A stretch of 45,703 nucleotides of DNA. Source: an uncultured Eubacteriales bacterium (GTDB lineage: Bacteria; Bacillota; Clostridia; Oscillospirales; UBA644). Numbering within the stretch: position 1 is the first letter of the stretch; each line of letters starts with the position of its first letter. The notes beneath the pieces were generated by a model, which was not told where the DNA came from, ran no database searches, and was given only the letters and a program-made list of their open reading frames with translations. The translations under genes were made by a program, and so were the position numbers. The stretch lies in NCBI GenBank assembly GCA_934486965.1, contig CAKSQP010000003.1, positions 1 through 45,703 on the forward strand, written 5' to 3'. This document shows positions 33,339-41,840 of this stretch, one piece after another.

Positions 33339-34400
33339 ATGGCTGATAAAGTACTTATGAAAGGAAACGAAGCAATAGCCGAAGCCGCAATTATCGCAGG
33401 CTGTCGCCATTACTTCGGATATCCCATAACTCCGCAGACGGAGATTGCCGCATACATGGCAAAGAAAATGCCGAAGATCGGCGGAACGTTTTTGCAGGCG
33501 GAAAGCGAGATTGACGCTATAAATATGGTTGACGTCGTCGCCTCGGCGGGACTTCGCGTCATGACTTCTTCCTCAAGCCCAGGAATTTCTCTTAAGAGCG
33601 AGGGACTTTCCTATCTTGCAGGGGCGGATTTGCCGGCTCTTGTCGTAAACGTACAGCGAGGAGGCCCCGGTCTCGGCGGTATTCAGCCGAGCCAGTCGGA
33701 TTATTTTCAGGCGACCCGCGGCGGCGGTCACGGTGATTATCACATGATAGTCCTTGCTCCGTCCTCCGTTCAGGAAATGGCGGAACTTACCGTCAAAGGC
33801 TTTGAACTTGCCGATAAATACAGAATGACTTCGATGATACTTGCCGACGGCACGATGGGACAGATGATGGAACCTGTTTCCCTTGACTTAAAAGTCGAAA
33901 AAATGCCCGAAAAACCGTGGGCTACGACGGGAACAAAGATGAAGAGAAAACATAATATCATCAATTCTCTTTTCCTTTCTCCCGAAGCCCTTGAAAAATT
34001 CAATTTCGAAAGATACGAAAGATATAAGACCGTCGAAGAAAACGAAGCAAGATACGAAGAATATCTCTGCGACGACGCCGAAATCTTCGTCGTTGCGTTC
34101 GGAATCGCCGCCCGCGTTTCCCGCAACGCTGTTGACGAAGCGCGTAAAATGGGCATAAAAGCAGGGCTTATAAGACCGATAACCCTTTGGCCTTTCCCAA
34201 AAGCCCCTTTCAAAAAAGCGCTTAAAAACGCGAAACATTTCATTTCAGCCGAACTTTCGATGGGACAGATGATAGAAGACGTAAGACTTGCGACGGAATG
34301 TAAAGTCCCCGTATCTCTCTGCAACCGCGTCGGCGGCGTTATAATGAGTCCCGAAGAAGTCCTTGCGGCGATAGTAAAAGCGAACGGAGGTAAAAACTGA
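33339..34400 (+). CDS. vorB: 2-oxoacid:ferredoxin oxidoreductase alpha subunit (VorB/KorA family)
   Basis: A 353-aa subunit holding the pyrimidine-binding domain (G-N-E-A-I-A-E-A-A-I-I-A-G-C, Y-P-I-T-P-Q-T-E-I) and the swivel/transketolase C-terminal domain (A-E-L-S-M-G-Q-M). The family oxidatively decarboxylates branched-chain or other 2-oxoacids to acyl-CoA, or works in reverse with reduced ferredoxin. The substrate cannot be fixed from sequence by eye. I chose the ATG at 33339, 5 nt behind GAGAGGTGA, over the GTG at 33330 that lies in the ribosome-binding site. Confidence 0.9.
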   Translation: MADKVLMKGNEAIAEAAIIAGCRHYFGYPITPQTEIAAYMAKKMPKIGGTFLQAESEIDAINMVDVVASAGLRVMTSSSSPGISLKSEGLSYLAGADLPALVVNVQRGGPGLGGIQPSQSDYFQATRGGGHGDYHMIVLAPSSVQEMAELTVKGFELADKYRMTSMILADGTMGQMMEPVSLDLKVEKMPEKPWATTGTKMKRKHNIINSLFLSPEALEKFNFERYERYKTVEENEARYEEYLCDDAEIFVVAFGIAARVSRNAVDEARKMGIKAGLIRPITLWPFPKAPFKKALKNAKHFISAELSMGQMIEDVRLATECKVPVSLCNRVGGVIMSPEEVLAAIVKANGGKN

Positions 34401-35155
34401 TGGTAGTTTTCGACAGACCCAAATCCCTTATAGACGTGCCTCTGCATTATTGCCCCGGCTGTACTCACGGTATCGTTCACCGTCTTGTCGCCGAAGTTAT
34501 CGACGAACTCGGTATCGAGGGGAAAACGGTAGGCATTGCCCCTGTCGGCTGTTCGGTCATGGCTTATGACTATTGGAGTTGCGATATGATAGAGGCCGCT
34601 CACGGACGCGCTCCTGCTGTTGCAACGGGCGTTAAAAGAGCATATCCCGAAAATATCGTCTTTACATATCAGGGCGACGGAGATCTTGCGTCGATAGGCA
34701 CGGCGGAAACCGTTCATGCCGCGGCAAGAAACGAAAATATTACGGTCATCTTTATAAATAACGCAATTTACGGCATGACGGGCGGTCAGATGGCACCGAC
34801 ATCTCTTCCCGGTCAGGTCACCCAGACTTCTCCCTACGGCAGAGACCCGAAACAGTGCGGTTATCCCGTCAAAATTTGCGAAATGCTCTCGGAACTCGAG
34901 GGACCCGAATATCTCGAAAGAGTTACCGTAAACAACGTTAAAAATGTCAAAAACGCGAAAAAAGCGATCAAAAAGGCTTTTCAGAATCAGATAGACGGCA
35001 AAGGCTTTTCCCTTATCGAAGTCGTTTCGTCCTGTCCGACAAACTGGGGAATGACTCCTCAGGCGGCACTCCAATGGATAGAGGATAAAATGCTTCCGTA
35101 TTATCCGCTCGGCGTTTATAAAGACAGATCAGCCCAAAAGGAGGAAACGAAATGA
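34400..35155 (+). CDS. vorA: 2-oxoacid:ferredoxin oxidoreductase beta subunit (TPP-binding)
   Basis: A 251-aa subunit that binds thiamine diphosphate: G-D-G-D-L-A-S-I-G, then F-I-N-N-A-I-Y-G-M-T-G-G-Q near residues 94-130, plus the N-terminal H-Y-C-P-G-C-T-H-G that helps bind the iron-sulfur cluster. The ATG shares a base with the alpha-subunit stop (TGATG), and GGAGG precedes it. The stop overlaps the gamma start (ATGA). Confidence 0.92.
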   Translation: MVVFDRPKSLIDVPLHYCPGCTHGIVHRLVAEVIDELGIEGKTVGIAPVGCSVMAYDYWSCDMIEAAHGRAPAVATGVKRAYPENIVFTYQGDGDLASIGTAETVHAAARNENITVIFINNAIYGMTGGQMAPTSLPGQVTQTSPYGRDPKQCGYPVKICEMLSELEGPEYLERVTVNNVKNVKNAKKAIKKAFQNQIDGKGFSLIEVVSSCPTNWGMTPQAALQWIEDKMLPYYPLGVYKDRSAQKEETK

Positions 35156-35691
35156 GCACGAAACAGTTTCTTTTTTCGGGATTCGGCGGACAGGGAATAC
35201 TGTTTGCCGGAAAGTTTATGGCGTATAAAGGCCTTACCGAAGGCAAACAGGTCAGTTGGCTTCCGTCCTACGGTCCCGAAATGCGCGGCGGCACCGCAAG
35301 TTGCGGCGTTATTGTCGGAGACAGCCCCGTCGGAAGTCCGATAGTTTCAAAACCCGATATCCTTATCGCAATGAACCTGCCGTCCCTTGATAAATACGAA
35401 TCGGCGGTCGTTTCCGGCGGGAAAATATTCTACGATTCTTCGCTTATAGCGCGCGACGGCAAAAGAACCGACGTCGAAGTATATAAAATTCCCGCGACCG
35501 AAATGGCTGATAAAAACGGATTTCCGACCCTGGCAAATATGATCATTGTCGGAAAAATTCTGTCAACACTTGACGAATTTACCGAAGACGGGGTAAGAGC
35601 CGCTCTCGGAAAAGTAATCTCTGCAAAACACGCGGATATGCTCGACGTAAACTTAAAGGCAATATCTCTCGGTGCGGAATATAAAGATTAG
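35152..35691 (+). CDS. vorC: 2-oxoacid:ferredoxin oxidoreductase gamma subunit
   Basis: A 179-aa gamma subunit with the family start F-S-G-F-G-G-Q-G-I-L-F-A-G-K and the CoA-binding region E-M-R-G-G-T-A-S-C-G-V. It completes a four-subunit enzyme. ilvE follows 15 nt later with its own AGGAAAGG site, so the oxidoreductase and transaminase are one transcriptional unit. Confidence 0.92.
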   Translation: MSTKQFLFSGFGGQGILFAGKFMAYKGLTEGKQVSWLPSYGPEMRGGTASCGVIVGDSPVGSPIVSKPDILIAMNLPSLDKYESAVVSGGKIFYDSSLIARDGKRTDVEVYKIPATEMADKNGFPTLANMIIVGKILSTLDEFTEDGVRAALGKVISAKHADMLDVNLKAISLGAEYKD

Positions 35692-35706
35692 GAAAGGAAA
35701 AAGAAA

Positions 35707-36771
35707 ATGGATATAAAGATAGTTAAAACCGAACACCCGAAAGCAAAACCCGATCCTGCGACCTTGGGTTTCGGCAGAATTTTTACCGACCACATGTTTA
35801 TGATGGAATATAATAAAGAAGACGGCTGGCACGACGCAAGAATAGTTCCTTTTGCAAACCTTTCTCTTCATCCGGCGGCAACAGTTCTTCACTACGGTGC
35901 GGAAATTTTCGAGGGACTCAAGGCTTACCGCCGCGAAGACGGCAAAGTTCAGCTTTTCAGACCTCTTGAAAATATAAGAAGACTCAACAATTCCGCCGAA
36001 AGACTTTGTCTTCCGCAGATACCCGAAGAGGACGGCTTGCAGGCTCTCGTCGAATTCGTAAAATGCGAAAAGGACTGGACTCCCTCCGCTCCCGGAACCT
36101 CTCTTTATCTCCGTCCTTTTATGTTCGGTAACGACGAAAATCTCGGCGTTCATGCGGTAAACAACGTCACTTTTGTAATAATCGCGTCACCCGTCGGAAG
36201 TTATTATAAAGAGGGAATAAACCCCGTTAAAATCATGATCGAAGACGAAGACGTCAGAGCCGTCAGAGGCGGCACGGGATACGCTAAATGCGGCGGAAAC
36301 TACGCGGCATCGAACAGAGCGGGCGAAAGAGCCGAAGAAAAAGGCTATTCACAGGTTCTGTGGCTTGACGGCGTAGAAAGAAAATATATCGAAGAAGTCG
36401 GCGCAATGAACGTAATGTTCAAAATAGCGGGCGAGGTCGTCACCCCGAAACTTACAGGCTCCATTCTTCCGGGTATCACGAGAAAATCGTGTATTGCGGT
36501 TCTTGAAAAAGCAGGCTATAAAGTTTCCGAAAGACTTCTGTCTCTCGAAGAACTCGAAAACGCAATGAAAGACGGAACCCTTGAAGAGGCATGGGGGTGC
36601 GGAACCGCCGCCGTCATCTCTCCGATAGGCGAACTTTGCTATAAGGGCGAGAAATTCACCGTAAATAACGGCGAAATAGGCAAGACCACACAATATCTCT
36701 ACGATACTCTTACGGGTATTCAGTGGGGCAAAACGGAGGATACGTTCGGCTGGACATACCTAATAGGCTGA
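35707..36771 (+). CDS. ilvE: Branched-chain-amino-acid aminotransferase
   Basis: A 354-aa fold-type IV PLP enzyme of the BCAT2 class. Signatures are H-Y-G-A-E-I-F-E-G-L-K-A-Y near residues 60-73, L-Y-L-R-P-F, a G-G-T-G-Y-A-K-C-G-G-N-Y-A-A stretch carrying the PLP lysine, and E-E-V-G-A-M-N. It interconverts Leu, Ile or Val with their 2-oxoacids; many BCATs also accept Phe. Directly behind the oxidoreductase, it fits the last step acyl-CoA to 2-oxoacid to amino acid. About 40 bp without a terminator separate it from the next gene. Confidence 0.93.
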   Translation: MDIKIVKTEHPKAKPDPATLGFGRIFTDHMFMMEYNKEDGWHDARIVPFANLSLHPAATVLHYGAEIFEGLKAYRREDGKVQLFRPLENIRRLNNSAERLCLPQIPEEDGLQALVEFVKCEKDWTPSAPGTSLYLRPFMFGNDENLGVHAVNNVTFVIIASPVGSYYKEGINPVKIMIEDEDVRAVRGGTGYAKCGGNYAASNRAGERAEEKGYSQVLWLDGVERKYIEEVGAMNVMFKIAGEVVTPKLTGSILPGITRKSCIAVLEKAGYKVSERLLSLEELENAMKDGTLEEAWGCGTAAVISPIGELCYKGEKFTVNNGEIGKTTQYLYDTLTGIQWGKTEDTFGWTYLIG

Positions 36772-36811
36772 TTTTTTCATCTTAACTCCAATCACAGAAA
36801 GGAAAATAACA

Positions 36812-38179
36812 ATGAAAATATCAGACCGTACTCTCTGCAGAGAAAACAGAAACTTCAGTTTTAAGGAAAAAATAGAGATCGCAAGACAACTTGACAATCT
36901 CAACGCAGATATAATAGAACTTCCCGCGATAGCAAACGAAAAGACCGATATCCTGCTTGTCAGAACAATATCGGCGTTTGCGAAAAGAAGCGAACTTTCG
37001 GTCGCCGCAGGGCTCGACGAAAAATCGGTCGAAAACGCCGCGCAGTCGCTTTTGTCGGCAAAAAAACCGAGAATAAGAATAGAACTTCCGCTTTCCCCCG
37101 TGGGTCTTGAATATACCTGCCATAAAAAACCGCCGAAAATGCTTGAACATATAAAGACGGTCGTAATGCTTGCAAAAGAAAAATGCCCGAACGTCGAGTT
37201 CTGCGTTCTTGACGCCACCCGCGCGGAAAGGGAATTCCTTTTTGCGGCGATCGAAACGGCGGTCTCGGTGGGAGCGACTTCGATTTCTGTCTGCGATAAC
37301 GCCGCGGAAACTTTGCCTGACGAATTTGCGGCTTTTGCAGGCGAGATTGCGGAAAAATTCGAACTGCCGCTGGGCGTCAGTTGCGACGACAGAAACGGAA
37401 TGGCTGTGTCGTCTCTTATTCTTGCCGTAATTAAAGGTGCGGAGACTGTTAAGACCTCTGTCGGCGGTGCGGAAGCGTCTCTTGAAACTTTTGCCGAAAT
37501 GGTCAAAAACTGCGGAAACAACTACGGATTTTCCGCCGATATAAAATTTACCGAACTCCACAGAATAGCAAAACAGATTCTGTGGATAACCGATAATGCT
37601 CCCGCAGAGCGTTCGCCGCTTTCTCTTTCTCTTCATTCCGAGGATTTCAGTCTTGACGTGAAGGACGGCAAAGACGCGGTCGCGGAAGCGGTCTCAAAAC
37701 TCGGCTACGACCTCTCTTCCGAAGATACCGACGCTGTTTACGGAGAGTTTTTAAGAGTTGCCGCAAAGAAAAATGTCGGAGCAAAGGAACTTGACGCGAT
37801 AGTCGCTTCCGTTGCTTTGCAGGTCCCCGCGACCTATAAACTTGTAAATTATATCGTAAACACGGGAAACGTCCTCTCTTCAAGCGCCCAGATCGTTCTT
37901 GAAAAGGACGGCGAAAAACTGCAGGGAATAGGCATGGGCGACGGACCTATCGACGCGTCGCTGCTTACCGTCGAACAGATAATCGGCAGACATTTCGAAC
38001 TTGACGATTTTCAGGTTCAGGCTGTTACCGAAGGTAAAGAAGCAATGGGTTCGTCCCTTGTAAAACTTCGCCACGAGGGGAAACTCTATTCGGGAAACGG
38101 AATCTCAACCGACATAATCGGGGCAAGTATCCGCGCATATATCAACGCCGTAAACAAGATAGTATACGAGGAGGCGTAA
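36812..38179 (+). CDS. Isopropylmalate-synthase-like protein (HMGL barrel + LeuA dimer domain), active site altered
   Basis: A 455-aa protein with an HMG-CoA-lyase-like TIM barrel (about residues 1-270) and a C-terminal LeuA-type regulatory domain (about 335-455; N-Y-I-V-N-T-G, G-I-G-M-G-D-G-P-I-D-A). The normal active-site start D-x-T-L-R-D-G-E-Q is changed to D-R-T-L-C-R-E-N (residues 4-11). The metal-binding H-x-H-N-D-x-G is replaced by V-S-C-D-D-R-N-G near 189-196, and no G-E-R-A-G-N motif is present. Condensing activity is therefore doubtful; the leucine-type domain may act as a sensor. It sits between ilvE and a ligase fusion in the same direction; GAAAGGA precedes the ATG. Confidence 0.82.
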   Translation: MKISDRTLCRENRNFSFKEKIEIARQLDNLNADIIELPAIANEKTDILLVRTISAFAKRSELSVAAGLDEKSVENAAQSLLSAKKPRIRIELPLSPVGLEYTCHKKPPKMLEHIKTVVMLAKEKCPNVEFCVLDATRAEREFLFAAIETAVSVGATSISVCDNAAETLPDEFAAFAGEIAEKFELPLGVSCDDRNGMAVSSLILAVIKGAETVKTSVGGAEASLETFAEMVKNCGNNYGFSADIKFTELHRIAKQILWITDNAPAERSPLSLSLHSEDFSLDVKDGKDAVAEAVSKLGYDLSSEDTDAVYGEFLRVAAKKNVGAKELDAIVASVALQVPATYKLVNYIVNTGNVLSSSAQIVLEKDGEKLQGIGMGDGPIDASLLTVEQIIGRHFELDDFQVQAVTEGKEAMGSSLVKLRHEGKLYSGNGISTDIIGASIRAYINAVNKIVYEEA

Positions 38180-38180
38180 T

Positions 38181-40697
38181 ATGAAACTGTCATTTTCCAC
38201 AAAAGGCTGGTACAATAACACATTTGACGGTTTTTGCGATATAGCCTCCGAACTCAAATATGAGGGAATTGAACTTCACAATATAAAAAATGCGGCTTTT
38301 ACCGATAAAAACGGCAAAATTTTCGATTATGCCGCCGCAGCGACAATAAGACGTCTTCACGAAAAGAAACTCACGGTTTCCTGTATCGACGTTATTGCCG
38401 ACCCGACAGAAGACGAAAATGCCTGCATTGCCGAAATTAAAGAAACAATAGACGCCGCGTCAAACCTGCATATTCCGTATATCAGGCTCCGTGCGGCGGA
38501 AAAGGACGGAGAAAAGGCGAAAGCGGCGGTGATTTCGGTTATTGAAAAGGTATTGCCTGAAATTGAAAACGCGGGAGTGACGCTCCTTATCGAAACCTCG
38601 GGACCTTTTTCGGATACCGCATTGCTCCGCGAACTTCTGGAATATTTCGCAAGCGACAATGTCGCCGCCCTCTGGGAACTCTGCCCGTCGCATTTTGAGG
38701 GAAAGGAAACGCCCGAAGCCGTTATAAAAAATCTCGGCGCATATATAAAGCACGTTCATTTTTCGGACGCCGAAAAAACTTCCGACGGTCTTGAATACAG
38801 GCTTGCGGGAGAAGGCGGTCTTCCGGTAAAGGATATAATGACCGCTCTGCGTTCGGTAAACTACGACGGTTTTATTTCGCTTGTCTGGGACCCGAAATGG
38901 TGTGAAGAACTTGACGACCCTGAAATAATCCTGTCGCAGTTCTATAACTATATGAAGCAGTTCGACGATCCGTCGAAAAACGAAAAGACTTTTTATTTCA
39001 ATAAAAGGCATACAGGAAATTTCGTCTGGAAAAAAGATCTGCTTATCGACGAAACTTTTCCGCAGGTGCTTGACCGCATGGCGGAGGATTTTCCCGATCA
39101 GTATGCGTTCAAATATACGACCCTTGACTATACCCGTACTTACAGCGAATTCCGTGACGACGTCGACGAATTCGCAAGGGCACTCGTGTCTCTCGGCGTC
39201 CGTCCGGGACACCACGTTGCCGTCTGGGCGACGAACCTGCCGCAGTGGTATATTTCTTTCTGGGCGGTAACGAAGATAGGCGCGGTCCTTGTTTCGATGA
39301 ATACCGCGTATAAAATTCACGAAGCGGAATATCTCTTAAAGCAGTCGGACACCCATACCCTCATAATGTGCGAAGGATTCAGGGATTCGAACTATTCGGA
39401 AATAATCGCCGAACTCTGCCCCGAACTTTCGGCAAAGGAAAAGAGATCTCCGCTCCACAGCCGCCGACTGCCGTTTCTTCGTAATGTAATAACCGTCGGC
39501 TTTAAGCAAAAAGGCTGCCTTACATGGAACGAGGCGCTTGAATATGCAGATCAGACTTCCGTTGAAACAGTTCACAGAATGGCTGCCGCCGTCGATAAGG
39601 ACGACGTCTGCAATATGCAGTATACTTCGGGAACGACGGGCTTCCCGAAAGGCGTCATGCTCACGCATTACAATATCGTAAATAACGGTAAATGTATCGG
39701 AGACAGAATGGACTTTTCGACCGCCGACCGCATGATGATTCAGGTGCCGATGTTCCACTGCTTCGGAATGGTGCTTGCAATGACCGCCGCAATGACCCAC
39801 GGCGGAACGCTTCTGCCGCTTCCGTATTTTTCGCCGAAACCGGCGCTTGCCTGCATAAATAACGAGCATATAACCGCGTTCCACGGCGTTCCGACAATGT
39901 TTATCGCTCTTCTTGAACACCCCGATTTCGCAAAAACCGATTTTTCGTATATGAGAACGGGCATTATGGCAGGCTCTCCCTGTCCGATATCGGTAATGCA
40001 GGACGTTGTCGAAAAGATGAATATGTCCGAAATCACGATAGTCTACGGTCAGACGGAGTCCTCACCGGGCTGTACTATGAGTTCGACTGACGACCCGATA
40101 GAAGTCAGGGTCGGAACCGTCGGCAGAGCGCTTCCCGAAATCGAATGTAAGATAGTCGACCCCGAAACGGGCGAAGACTGCCCCGATAACGTGACGGGCG
40201 AATTTGTCGCGCGCGGTTACAATATAATGAAAGGCTACTATAAAATGCCCCTTGCGACTGCAAACGCTATTGATAAAGACGGCTGGCTCCATACAGGCGA
40301 CCTTGCCTGCCGCACCCCGGAGGGCAACTACCGTATTACGGGAAGACTCAAGGATATGATAATCCGCGGCGGAGAAAATATCTATCCGAAAGAGATAGAA
40401 GAATTTATCTATACTCACCCGAAAGTAAAGGACGTTCAGGTCATAGGCGTTCCCGACGAGCAGTACGGCGAAGAAATAATGGCTTGCATAATCTTAAAAG
40501 AGGGAGAGACGATGACCGAAGAGGAAATGAAAGCGTATATAAACGCGAATATGGCAAGGCATAAGGTTCCGCGCTATATAGATTTCGTCGATTCTTTCCC
40601 GATGAACGTCGCTGGAAAGATCCTTAAATATCAAATGAGAGCCGACGCGATAAAGAAACTCGGTCTTGAAAAGGCGAACGGAGTGGTGACGGCGTGA
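38181..40697 (+). CDS. Sugar-isomerase-like TIM barrel fused to AMP-forming acyl-CoA synthetase
   Basis: An 838-aa fusion. Residues 1-275 form a xylose-isomerase-like/AP-endonuclease-2 barrel (E-G-I-E-L-H-N-I, L-L-I-E-T-S-G, I-K-H-V-H-F-S-D, then L-V-W-D-P-K). Residues about 290-838 form an acyl-CoA synthetase with ATP loop Y-T-S-G-T-T-G-F-P-K-G near 480-490, Y-G-Q-T-E-S-S-P-G, H-T-G-D-L-A and catalytic lysine in V-A-G-K-I-L-K near 814. It is the third AMP-forming ligase of the set and is of a different subgroup from the two HTH-cupin copies. GAGGAGG precedes the ATG, and the stop overlaps the next start (GTGA). Confidence 0.88.
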   Translation: MKLSFSTKGWYNNTFDGFCDIASELKYEGIELHNIKNAAFTDKNGKIFDYAAAATIRRLHEKKLTVSCIDVIADPTEDENACIAEIKETIDAASNLHIPYIRLRAAEKDGEKAKAAVISVIEKVLPEIENAGVTLLIETSGPFSDTALLRELLEYFASDNVAALWELCPSHFEGKETPEAVIKNLGAYIKHVHFSDAEKTSDGLEYRLAGEGGLPVKDIMTALRSVNYDGFISLVWDPKWCEELDDPEIILSQFYNYMKQFDDPSKNEKTFYFNKRHTGNFVWKKDLLIDETFPQVLDRMAEDFPDQYAFKYTTLDYTRTYSEFRDDVDEFARALVSLGVRPGHHVAVWATNLPQWYISFWAVTKIGAVLVSMNTAYKIHEAEYLLKQSDTHTLIMCEGFRDSNYSEIIAELCPELSAKEKRSPLHSRRLPFLRNVITVGFKQKGCLTWNEALEYADQTSVETVHRMAAAVDKDDVCNMQYTSGTTGFPKGVMLTHYNIVNNGKCIGDRMDFSTADRMMIQVPMFHCFGMVLAMTAAMTHGGTLLPLPYFSPKPALACINNEHITAFHGVPTMFIALLEHPDFAKTDFSYMRTGIMAGSPCPISVMQDVVEKMNMSEITIVYGQTESSPGCTMSSTDDPIEVRVGTVGRALPEIECKIVDPETGEDCPDNVTGEFVARGYNIMKGYYKMPLATANAIDKDGWLHTGDLACRTPEGNYRITGRLKDMIIRGGENIYPKEIEEFIYTHPKVKDVQVIGVPDEQYGEEIMACIILKEGETMTEEEMKAYINANMARHKVPRYIDFVDSFPMNVAGKILKYQMRADAIKKLGLEKANGVVTA

Positions 40698-41536
40698 AAA
40701 ACGATTTTTTCATTATTGACGCTCATTGCCATATCTATCCCGAAAAGATAGCCGCAAGAGCCGTTCAGGGGACCGATACCTTTTACGACACCCGCGCCCA
40801 CGGTCTAGGAGTCGCCGAAAACCTTATCCTTATGGGTAAAAAGGCGGGGATATCCGCGTTTGTCGTGCAGTCGGTCGCAACTTCTCCGAAACAGGTCTCT
40901 TCGATAAATCATTTTATTGCGGAAACCGTCGGAAAATATCCCAATACCTTGTGGGGACTCGGCACTCTGCACCCCGACAGCGACGATATGAAACGCGATG
41001 TTGAGGAGATAGTTTCTCTCGGGCTTCACGGAGTAAAACTTCACCCCGATATCCAGCGTTTCAGAGTTGACGAAAAAAGGCATTTTGAGATGTACCGTCT
41101 CTGCGAGGAATACAGACTTCCGATACTTATTCACGCAGGGGATAAGCGCTATAACAACTCAAACCCCGATAGTCTCCTGCCTGTGCTTTCCGCTTTCCCG
41201 TCGCTTACGGTCGTCGCCGCTCACATGGGCGGCTGGTCGGTCTGGGACGAGGCCGCCGAAAAACTTGCAAGAGCCGATAACCTGTATGTCGACAGTTCGT
41301 CGAGCATAATGACAATAGAAAAGGACGAAGTCCTTCCCGAAACTCAATATCTCACGCCGCGAAAGGCGAGGGAATATGTCGAGACTTTCGGAACGGACAG
41401 AGTGCTTTTCGGAACGGACTACCCGATGTGGTCGCCGAAAGCGGAGGTCGACACTTTCCTTTCTCTCGGCTTTACGGACGGTGAATATAAAAAGATGTTT
41501 TCGGAAAACGTAAAAAAAGCGTTCCGATTGAACTGA
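40694..41536 (+). CDS. Amidohydrolase-family TIM-barrel protein
   Basis: A 280-aa metal-dependent hydrolase or decarboxylase of the amidohydrolase-2 group. Metal ligands visible are D-A-H-C-H near residues 9-13, G-V-K-L-H-P-D, I-L-I-H-A-G-D, A-A-H-M-G-G and the C-terminal F-G-T-D-Y-P-M-W-S. Family members include 2-pyrone-4,6-dicarboxylate lactonase and ACMSD-like decarboxylases; the substrate here is unknown. GTG start overlaps the ligase-fusion stop, with GGAGTGG before it, so it is translationally coupled. It ends the operon before the terminator at 41535. Confidence 0.85.
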   Translation: MKNDFFIIDAHCHIYPEKIAARAVQGTDTFYDTRAHGLGVAENLILMGKKAGISAFVVQSVATSPKQVSSINHFIAETVGKYPNTLWGLGTLHPDSDDMKRDVEEIVSLGLHGVKLHPDIQRFRVDEKRHFEMYRLCEEYRLPILIHAGDKRYNNSNPDSLLPVLSAFPSLTVVAAHMGGWSVWDEAAEKLARADNLYVDSSSSIMTIEKDEVLPETQYLTPRKAREYVETFGTDRVLFGTDYPMWSPKAEVDTFLSLGFTDGEYKKMFSENVKKAFRLN

Positions 41537-41563
41537 AAAAAACGCCCGAAAGGGCGTTTTTTT
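41535..41563 (+). terminator. Rho-independent terminator of the ligase/oxidoreductase operon
   Basis: A-run, AACGCCC (41541-41547), loop GAAA, GGGCGTT (41552-41558), T-run. The -35 of the next promoter begins 2 bp later. Confidence 0.9.
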
Positions 41564-41564
41564 A

Positions 41565-41593
41565 TTGACATAAAGAATATTTTTTGTTAAAAT
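41565..41593 (+). promoter_or_regulatory. Near-consensus sigma-A promoter of structured RNA copy B
   Basis: TTGACA (41565-41570), 17 bp, TAAAAT (41588-41593). Predicted start at about 41600, one base before the terminal stem of the RNA element. Confidence 0.85.
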
Positions 41594-41600
41594 AGCGATA

Positions 41601-41820
41601 GGCAGAGAAAAGTCGAACTCTTATCGGTTTTGACGGACTGATTTTCGTCCTGACTTCCGCAGAAACCTTGTAAATACAAACAGTATTCACTGCGGTTCCT
41701 TTGTCGTTATGCCGAAAATCCGTACCGTGAAAACTGCTCACACCCGCCACTCTGAAATTCTTGAAAAAAATAGCCGCAAAGAACCTGTGTCGGGCGATAA
41801 AAGTTCGAGTTTTCTCTGCC
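41601..41820 (+). ncRNA. Structured RNA, copy B (paralogue of 9046-9186)
   Basis: The ends form a 26-bp stem with two mismatches (41601-41626 against 41795-41820), from GGCAGAG to CTCTGCC. It contains the shared 16-mer AACTCTTATCGGTTTT (41616-41631) and GTCGGG-x-GATAAAAGT. Inside are a hairpin CCGCAG/CTGCGG with an inner TTGT/ACAA, and a long-range pairing GGTTC-C-TTTG with CAAAGAACC. Copy A lacks most of this interior (about 80 nt shorter). It begins where the promoter predicts transcription, and lies 20 nt before the PHP gene ATG. It may be a stand-alone RNA or a cis-acting leader. No T-run ends it. Confidence 0.7.
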
Positions 41821-41840
41821 CGATATGAAAGGAGCGCAAC

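Noticed and set aside
41601..41820. Copy B as a 6S RNA
   Set aside because: A single long stem with a central bubble is expected for 6S; here the interior is multi-branched and the two copies differ widely in length.
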